From Candidatus Acidiferrum typicum (GTDB lineage Bacteria; Acidobacteriota; Terriglobia; Acidiferrales; UBA7541): 5,124 bases of DNA. The first letter of the stretch is position 1, and every line of letters starts with the position of its first letter. Made by a program: the position numbers and the translations under genes. The DNA is taken from assembly GCA_002478115.1 (NCBI GenBank), contig DLMH01000193.1, positions 1 to 5,124 on the forward strand. The letters run 5' to 3'. The notes below the pieces were generated by a model, which saw only the letters and a list, made by a program, of their open reading frames with translations, was not told where the DNA came from and did no database searches. This document shows, in pieces, positions 1 through 4,700 of this stretch.

Positions 1-824
1 ATACCAGAGTTTCTGCGCCCAGGACGTAACCCGAGAAAACATCCTGCATCCCGGCTTCGGCGAAATCGATGCGGATCGTCCAGGGTCAGGACGTAGGTCA
101 ACGCGATCAGTGTTCCTACTCCCTTCACTTGTTTGAGCAGAGCAACCTCGGGATACACTTCCTTGGCGATTTGCTCGATGCGCCGATCGTATTCCGCGAT
201 GCGCTCGTTCAACGATTCGATTCCCTGCAACAGCGGATCCAAGGCATCCCGCAATGCTGCGCTCAGTCCACCGGCCAGGGCCCGACCCACTTGCCCTGTG
301 CCACACTTCCGCAGTCGCTCACCATAAGATTTCGCCAACCCACGTGCTGTATTCACAAGCGCCGTGCGCGCGCTGACCAGCCCCGCTCGGGCACGGATCA
401 CCGTTAGATGGATTTGCGCTTTCGCACTGCGATGGCGCACTGGGCCCAATAAGTCTGGATCGATTCTTGCTAGCCGTGCCAGCGTCCGTGCGTCGAACTG
501 ATCATCTTTTCGGCTACTCTCGCCGCCCAGTCGCACGTTGCGCGCATGAGCCACGATCACTTCGTGGCCCAACCGGGTCAACTGCCGGCTTACCCAGGGG
601 GAATGGGTCCCGGTTTCCAGCGCGATTCGACTGCGCGAGATCCTGCTGAAGACTTGCTGGATTCCCTTCGGCGGCGTCGGCAGGCTATGCTCCAGGATCA
701 CGTTACCGGCCTCGTCCAAGAGGCAGTAATGGCTGGTTCGGTCCCCCAGATCCAGACCGATGGTCAGCTTGGGCTCCTCGAAAATCTCGTTGCCACGCTT
801 CGCCACAGTGCTAATCTTCTTCAC
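1..824 (-). CDS. IS110-family transposase (DEDD type), C-terminus cut by window edge
   Basis: This is the recombinase that moves an IS110 insertion sequence; in characterised members it acts with an element-encoded bridge RNA. Reading leftward from the GTG at 824-822, 274 complete codons are open to the edge. The N-terminal RuvC-like DEDD domain (about residues 20-170) shows D25 in GLDLGD, E70 in ALETGTHS, and D108 and D111 in KDDQFDA. A basic helical linker follows (about 190-225). The C-terminal Transposase_20 domain begins near 228 with LLKQVKGVG, then DDPHRF and FLGLRPGRRNSG, where S273 is the probable catalytic serine of this family. The GTG start is chosen because AGGAG (836-832) lies 7 bases upstream. 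Family proteins are usually about 320-420 residues, so perhaps 50-120 residues are missing. No frameshift or stop is seen, so the visible part looks intact. Overlapping plus-strand frames are shadows. Confidence 0.95.
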   Translation of the reverse strand, partial: MKKISTVAKRGNEIFEEPKLTIGLDLGDRTSHYCLLDEAGNVILEHSLPTPPKGIQQVFSRISRSRIALETGTHSPWVSRQLTRLGHEVIVAHARNVRLGGESSRKDDQFDARTLARLARIDPDLLGPVRHRSAKAQIHLTVIRARAGLVSARTALVNTARGLAKSYGERLRKCGTGQVGRALAGGLSAALRDALDPLLQGIESLNERIAEYDRRIEQIAKEVYPEVALLKQVKGVGTLIALTYVLTLDDPHRFRRSRDAGCFLGLRPGRRNSG

Positions 825-825
825 A

Positions 826-896
826 GCCGGTCTCCTTTCTCTTGTGCTTCGAGCACGTCGATTATTGGGAGCGTATCGCATCCCGTGGAGACCGGC
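826..896 (-). promoter_or_regulatory. multibranched stem-loop that masks the transposase ribosome binding site
   Basis: In the transposase transcript, GCCGGTCTCC (896-887) pairs perfectly over 10 bp with GGAGACCGGC (835-826). The second arm contains most of the Shine-Dalgarno AGGAG (836-832) and ends one base before the GTG start. Inside are two further hairpins. GGGA-T-GCG / CGC-TCCC has a 3-base loop and one bulged T (884-867). GTGCT/AGCAC has a 3-base loop (856-844). Closed, this structure should block ribosome loading and keep transposase synthesis low; it may also be the 3' domain of the candidate bridge RNA. The pairing is directly visible; the regulatory role is inference. Confidence 0.55.
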
Positions 897-934
897 CTTC
901 TCATCCCATCTGAGTAACGCATTTACCGGAGAAG
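897..934 (-). other. stem-loop with asymmetric internal loop
   Basis: On the transposase strand CTTCTC (934-929) pairs with GAGAAG (902-897). Inside, GTAA (926-923) pairs with TTAC (917-914) around a 5-base loop. The left side of the internal loop is 2 bases and the right side 11 bases. It abuts the 10-bp stem at 896, so the two helices could stack. This resembles a loop domain of a bridge RNA, but each stem is short and could arise by chance. Confidence 0.35.
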
Positions 935-1020
935 TCGAATCGAATCTAGAATTAGGTTGGCAGATGTCCTGTAATCCGACAATCGCGGGGGGCACGACGC
1001 AAGGAAGGTGTTCACAATTG

Positions 1021-1065
1021 CACAGACTCCCGCATGCGTCGCCGCTAGCATGGCCCCGGGCTGTG
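1021..1065 (-). other. 45-base stem-loop upstream of the transposase
   Basis: Three pairing blocks are nested: CACAG with CTGTG at the ends (1065-1061/1025-1021), CCC with GGG (1060-1058/1031-1029) and CATGC with GCATG (1052-1048/1037-1033). They give about 13 bp in all around a 10-base loop. On the transposase strand this would be the first strong structure of an RNA starting just upstream, as expected for the 5' stem-loop of a bridge RNA. The inverted repeat is symmetric and would fold in either transcript. Confidence 0.4.
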
Positions 1066-1075
1066 ACGGTAATGA

Positions 1076-1103
1076 ATTTGACGATGGCCAGCGACTCTTG
1101 CAA
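1076..1103 (-). promoter_or_regulatory. weak candidate sigma70-type promoter facing the transposase
   Basis: On the minus strand TTGCAA (1103-1098) and TCAAAT (1081-1076) each match 4 of 6 consensus positions and are separated by 16 bp. Transcription would start near 1069, a few bases before the stem-loop at 1065, which suits a promoter for the left-end RNA and the transposase. Matches of this quality are common by chance. Confidence 0.22.
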
Positions 1104-1115
1104 GAAGTAACGCTG

Positions 1116-1121
1116 ATTATA
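1116..1121 (-). promoter_or_regulatory. perfect TATAAT -10 hexamer without a -35 partner in place
   Basis: TATAAT reads on the minus strand at 1121-1116. The sequence 16-18 bp upstream (around 1138-1145, minus strand GTGAAGGG) does not resemble TTGACA. In IS110 elements, joining the right and left ends in the circular form can create a promoter whose -35 comes from the right end. An orphan -10 near the presumed left end fits that pattern. It may equally be chance. Confidence 0.25.
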
Positions 1122-1227
1122 CATTCTCAAATAGGTCCCCTTCACTAGCACTTCGGGAGGTCATGCGGAGCAATTGCGAGTTCACGCAGATGGTTTCCCA
1201 AAATCTATACCTTAAGGAGAGCGTAAA
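1122..1227 (+). other. leader region upstream of glsB, promoter not recognised
   Basis: This non-coding stretch lies between the presumed insertion-sequence end and the glsB start. I found no convincing -35/-10 pair on the plus strand. TATACC at 1206-1211 is too close to the ribosome binding site to serve as a -10 for this gene. GCAATTGC at 1170-1177 is a short palindrome of the kind expected by chance. The native glsB promoter may have been displaced by the insertion, may be non-sigma70 (stress sigma), or may lie inside the element. Confidence 0.4.
1214..1219 (+). promoter_or_regulatory. ribosome binding site of glsB-like gene
   Basis: AAGGAG lies 8 bases before the ATG at 1228, a near-ideal Shine-Dalgarno sequence and spacing. 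It fixes the start of the small membrane protein. Confidence 0.9.
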
Positions 1228-1479
1228 ATGTCATTCCTGGCCTGGATTGTGTTGGGTTTGGTAGCGGGTTTCATCGGCAGCAAGATCGTGAACAGCAGAG
1301 GAGAAGGCATTGTCCTCGATGTCGTCCTGGGAATTGTTGGTGCGGTAGTCGGCGGATGGCTTTTCAGCACCTTCGGCGCGTCACGCGTGACGGGCCTAAA
1401 CCTCTACAGCCTGTTTGTCGCCGTGATTGGCGCAGTAGTGGTCCTGGTCGCCTATCATGCGATTCGTCGTGCTGTTTGA
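1228..1479 (+). CDS. GlsB/YeaQ/YmgE family stress-response membrane protein
   Basis: This complete gene encodes an 83-residue, very hydrophobic, glycine-rich protein of the family also called 'transglycosylase-associated' (Pfam PF04226), a name that does not imply enzymatic activity. Three membrane segments are visible at about residues 3-21, 28-48 and 57-79. They carry the family hallmarks: an N-terminal AWIVLGLVAGFIGSKIV, GEGIVLDVVLGIVGAVVGGW in the middle, and GLNLYSLFVAVIGAVVVL towards the C-terminus, which ends in basic residues (RR). The length matches the usual 80-90 residues. The start is supported by AAGGAG at 1214-1219. Members are linked to stress responses (for example with Gls24 in enterococci, and YeaQ/YmgE in enterobacteria), but the molecular role is unknown. 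It is followed at 268 bases by the glucan synthase on the same strand and preceded by a divergent insertion sequence. Family assignment is firm; function is not. Confidence 0.95.
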   Translation: MSFLAWIVLGLVAGFIGSKIVNSRGEGIVLDVVLGIVGAVVGGWLFSTFGASRVTGLNLYSLFVAVIGAVVVLVAYHAIRRAV

Positions 1480-1516
1480 TCCGCGCAGAATAGACCGTCC
1501 ATTCCATGAGTCTGGA

Positions 1517-1530
1517 AGTTCCTGGGAACT
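1517..1530. repeat. inverted repeat AGTTCC-TG-GGAACT
   Basis: A perfect 6-bp inverted repeat with a 2-base spacer lies 38 bases after the glsB stop. The symmetric form is compatible with a dimeric regulator site or with a DNA or RNA hairpin, but 6-bp arms are common by chance. Confidence 0.35.
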
Positions 1531-1546
1531 CTGAGTGGGGACAACG

Positions 1547-1560
1547 GTTGCGGCCGCAAC
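1547..1560. repeat. perfect 14-bp palindrome GTTGCGGCCGCAAC
   Basis: This uninterrupted palindrome contains an internal GCGGCCGC. As RNA it could fold into a 5-bp stem with a GGCC loop. It is followed by AATAAAG instead of a U-run, so it is not a standard terminator on the plus strand. A 14-bp palindrome is mildly unlikely by chance in a 5-kb window, and its intergenic position makes a regulator-binding site possible. Confidence 0.35.
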
Positions 1561-1693
1561 AATAAAGCAGCCAGCAACAATGCGCATGGCGACCCGTTGT
1601 AGATTTTTGCCGACCACCCAGCAATAAGCTCGATATTGCCCGATAAATGCGGTTATGGGTGGGCCGCAGGCTCATGCGAAACTCGAAAGTTTT

Positions 1694-1719
1694 GCTTCAA
1701 AATGGAGCTTCAAATTGAG
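1694..1719 (+). repeat. 13-bp tandem direct repeat upstream of the glucan synthase
   Basis: Two adjacent 13-base units both begin GCTTCAAA (1694-1701 and 1707-1714) and match at 10 of 13 positions. The second unit ends where the AGGAGG begins. It could be a tandem operator or simply a local duplication; no regulator is recognised. Confidence 0.4.
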
Positions 1720-1723
1720 GAGG
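1718..1723 (+). promoter_or_regulatory. strong Shine-Dalgarno AGGAGG before the glucan synthase
   Basis: A consensus AGGAGG within GAGGAGGAG (1717-1725) would place a start codon around 1728-1736. The in-frame codon at ideal distance is ACG (1733-1735); no ATG, GTG or TTG occurs there. The nearest standard in-frame starts are TTG at 1748 (24 bases downstream), TTG at 1757, TTG at 1715 (which overlaps it) and ATG at 1655 (upstream, no ribosome site). The site is clear; which start it serves is not. Confidence 0.65.
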
Positions 1724-1747
1724 AGTAACAGGACGATCGGTAGGAAT

Positions 1748-4700
1748 TTGCTCCATTTGAGCCTCCCGGGAAGCGACTCTGCACAAAGATACGGCGGCGA
1801 CGCCCCCCCGTTGCGGTCTGAGCTGTTCAGCGTCGATCAGATGCAGCAGCATGGCAAGACCCTGGCGGGCTCACACAAGGTGAGCCCTGGAGGCGCTCCG
1901 GACCGACTTCTGGCACGGCTGGCTGAAAATCAAGGTGTTCTGCTCGGAGTCCGCGGCTTGCTGACGGCGGCGGTTAAGACGAACCGCCGCATCACGCCGG
2001 CCGGGGAATGGCTCCTCGACAACTTCTACCTGATCGAAGAGCAGATTCGCACGGCTGAGAAACACCTGCCGAAGGCGTACAGCCGGGAACTGCCACGCTT
2101 ACTGAACGGCCCTTCGGCCGGTCTTCCGCGTGTGTATGACATCGCGCTGGAAACGATCTCGCACGGCGATGGGCGAGTGGATCCGGAGAGTCTCAGCAGC
2201 TTTGTAGCGGCCTACCAGACGGTCACCGCCCTCAACTTAGGCGAGCTGTGGGCACTTCCCATCATGTTGCGTCTCGCACTGATCGAAAATCTTCGGCGTG
2301 TTGGAGCCCGGATTACCGCCGACAGGATCGGCCGAAACCGCGCCGATTATTGGGCGGACCAGATAACGGAGACCGCCGAAAAGGACCCGAAGAGCCTGAT
2401 TCTGGTGATCGCCGACATGGCGCGGTCGAGCCCGCCAATGGTTGGCTCGTTCGTTGCGGAATTTGCGCGCCGGTTGCAGGGGCAAGGCCCCGCCTTGGCC
2501 TTACCGCTCACTTGGATTGAGCAGAGACTTTCCGAATCTGGGCGGACGATCAAGCAGTTGGTGCAGTCGGAGAACCAGCAGCAAGCTGCGGATCAGGTCT
2601 CGATGAGCAACAGCATCGGCAGCCTCCGTCTCCTGGGCGCGATGGACTGGCGCGAGTTTGTCGAGACCTTGAGCGCCGTCGAACAGGTCCTTCGTGAGGA
2701 CCAAGGCGGAGTCTACGGCAAGATGGACTTCTCGACGCGTGACCGTTACCGCCACACGGTGGAGAAGATCGCCAAGAGCAGCCGGCGATCCGAGCCCGAG
2801 GTGGCGCGCGAAGGGATCCAACTTGCGCGGGAAGGCTCGGCCAGGAAGGGCAGCGATGATCGTGCGGCGCATGTCGGCTTCTACCTGATCGACAAGGGAT
2901 TGGAGCAACTTGAGCGCAAAGTGGAGATGCGCTTATCTGTCCCTGAAGCGTTTCGGAAGGTGAGCCGCGAATTTCCTTTGCTGCTGTACATAGGCACGAT
3001 CACGCTAATTACAATGATCGTCGCCGGAACCTTGGTGGCGAAGGCGCATGCCAGTGCCTTTCATGGTTGGGCGCTCGGTCTGTTCGGCATCCTCTCGCTT
3101 GTGTGCGCAAGTCAGCTGGCCGTAGCCCTGGTCAACTGGCTGGCGACGCTGCTGGCGACTCCGCATCCGCTCCCTCGCATGGACTTCTCCAAGGGGATTC
3201 CGCCGGAGCACCGCGCTCTGGTGGTGGTCCCCACAATCCTCGTGAGCGCTCAAAACGTCGAGGACCTGATCGAGGCGCAGGAGGTCCGATTCCTGGCCAA
3301 TCGGGACGACAACCTGCACTTCGGCCTGCTGACTGATTTTCGCGACGCGCACGAGGAAACACTACCGGAGGATGAACCGCTGTTGCGGCTGGCTCAGAAA
3401 AAAATCGAAGGATTAAATCAGAAGTACAAGAGTGCGAAGGACGACATGTTCTTTCTCCTCCACCGTCCGCGCAAATGGAACCCGCGGGAGCGAATATGGA
3501 TGGGTTACGAGCGGAAGCGAGGGAAGCTTGCGGAATTGAATTCATTCTTGCGCGGCGGTTCAAGGGATCGCTTCTCGCTCGTTGTTGGCGACACGGCAAT
3601 CCTCGCCAACGTAAAGTATGTCATTTCCCTGGACATGGATACGCAGTTGCCGCGCGATTCGGCACGGCAGCTAGTGGGAGCTATGGCGCACCCTCTGAAT
3701 CGTGCGCGGTACGACGAAGACAAGCAGCGGGTCTGCGACGGGTACGGCATCCTTCAGCCCGAGATCGGCGCGAGCCTGTCCGGAGCGAACCAGTCGAGAT
3801 ATGCACGCCTGTTCGGAAGTGAACCAGGCATCGATCCGTATACTCGCGTTGTCTCCGACGTTTACCAGGATCTATTCGGCGAGGGTTCGTTCATTGGCAA
3901 GGGGATTTATGATGTCGATGCGTTCGAGAGGGCGCTGAAGGGGCGTCTCCCCGAGAACCGGGTACTCAGCCACGATCTTCTGGAAGGATGCTACGCGCGG
4001 TCGGGGCTGCTAAGCGATGTGCGGTTGTACGAGGAATATCCGTCTCACTATAGCGCGGACGTGAGCCGCCGCCGCCGTTGGATTCGTGGCGATTGGCAGC
4101 TTGTGCCGTGGCTGCTGCCGCGGGTCCCTGGCTTTAGCGGGCGTCGCCAGAAGAATCCGCTTTCCGCGCTCTCGCTATGGAAGCTCTTTGATAATCTTCG
4201 GCGCAGTCTGATGCCCTCGGCCTTGACGCTGCTGTTGCTGCTGGGCTGGACGGCTTTGTCACCGCTGTGGTTTTGGACCCTGTCGGTGATCGGAGTCATC
4301 CTGATTCCTTATGTGGTTGCCTGCGTCCTGGATCTGCTACAAAAGCCAAGCGATGTACTCTTGAGTCAACACCTTGCTGCCACAGTGGGCTGCGCATCCG
4401 AACACTTCGCGCAGGCTGCATTTACGCTCGCGTGCCTCCCTTACGAAGCATTCTTCAGCCTGGATGCGATTATGCGCACCGCCGGGCGGATGCTGGTCAC
4501 GCACAGGCGGCTTCTCGAATGGATTCCGTCGGGCGACCGGAATGGTAATAGCCGCACGGACCTCGCCGGCTTTTGCCGGACCATGTGGATTGCCCCCGCT
4601 GTTGCTGCTGCCGCCGTGATCCATCTAATGCTCTCGAGGCCAGCCGCATTGGGGATGGCTGGGCCCATACTGGGACTCTGGTTTGCTTCGCCCGTTATCG

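Larger units (their letters stand above)
826..1065 (-). ncRNA. candidate IS110 bridge RNA (structured left-end RNA)
   Basis: IS110-group elements encode a bridge RNA between the element's left end and the transposase start; it has a 5' stem-loop and two loops that pair with target and donor DNA. Here the transposase strand folds by eye into three successive domains. (1) 1065-1021: CACAG/CTGTG, then CCC/GGG, then CATGC/GCATG, with an internal loop, a bulge and a 10-base apical loop. (2) 934-897: CTTCTC/GAGAAG with an inner GTAA/TTAC stem and an 11-base one-sided loop. (3) 896-826: a perfect 10-bp GCCGGTCTCC/GGAGACCGGC stem around two hairpins. Position, length (about 240 bases) and domain order suit a bridge RNA. 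I could not assign guide segments, because the other element end and the target are absent. It could instead be a translation-control leader. Confidence 0.35.
1..1130 (-). mobile_element. IS110-family insertion sequence, left part only; outer boundary approximate
   Basis: The element is inferred from the transposase and the structured non-coding DNA on its 5' side. IS110-family elements normally lack obvious terminal inverted repeats and target duplications, so the left end cannot be read directly. I place it near 1120-1140 because the structured RNA-like region extends to 1065 and a perfect TATAAT on the transposase strand lies at 1121-1116. The glsB leader must begin somewhere after this. 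The right end and the far flank are outside the window, so the core dinucleotide and target site cannot be derived. If the element belongs to the IS1111 subgroup, the functional RNA would lie at the other end and the non-coding left end could be shorter. Confidence 0.6.
1480..1693 (+). other. intergenic region between glsB-like gene and glucan synthase
   Basis: No gene is convincing here. Minus-strand frames that cross this stretch overlap the glsB gene and lack family features. It holds two perfect inverted repeats (1517-1530 and 1547-1560) but no U-tract after either, so I see no canonical intrinsic terminator. No strong sigma70 promoter for the downstream gene is recognisable; TTGCCC at 1636-1641 has no matching -10. 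Confidence 0.5.

Noticed and set aside
69..917. Plus-strand open frames across the left region
   Set aside because: They lie opposite the transposase, which is continuous, has family motifs and a good ribosome site; the plus-strand translations show no recognisable domain.
1013..1179. Imperfect inverted repeat GCAATTG(T/C)GA at 1022-1013 and 1170-1179 as possible element termini
   Set aside because: A 9 of 10 match over this distance is expected by chance, and IS110 elements generally lack terminal inverted repeats.
1181..1211. TTCACG/TATACC as a glsB promoter
   Set aside because: Spacing is 19 bp and the start would fall inside the ribosome binding site, leaving no leader for ribosome loading.
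1547..1566. Intrinsic terminator after glsB at the 14-bp palindrome
   Set aside because: The hairpin is followed by AATAAAG, not a U-rich tract.
1364..1675. Minus-strand open frames over the glsB end and intergenic region
   Set aside because: They overlap a firmly identified gene and their translations are low-complexity shadows with no ribosome site or family features that I recognise.
1702..1728. Eight-codon leader peptide ATG...TAA (MELQIEEE) before the synthase
   Set aside because: No ribosome binding site of its own and no attenuator-like codon run; the glutamates simply reflect the AGGAGGAG of the Shine-Dalgarno.
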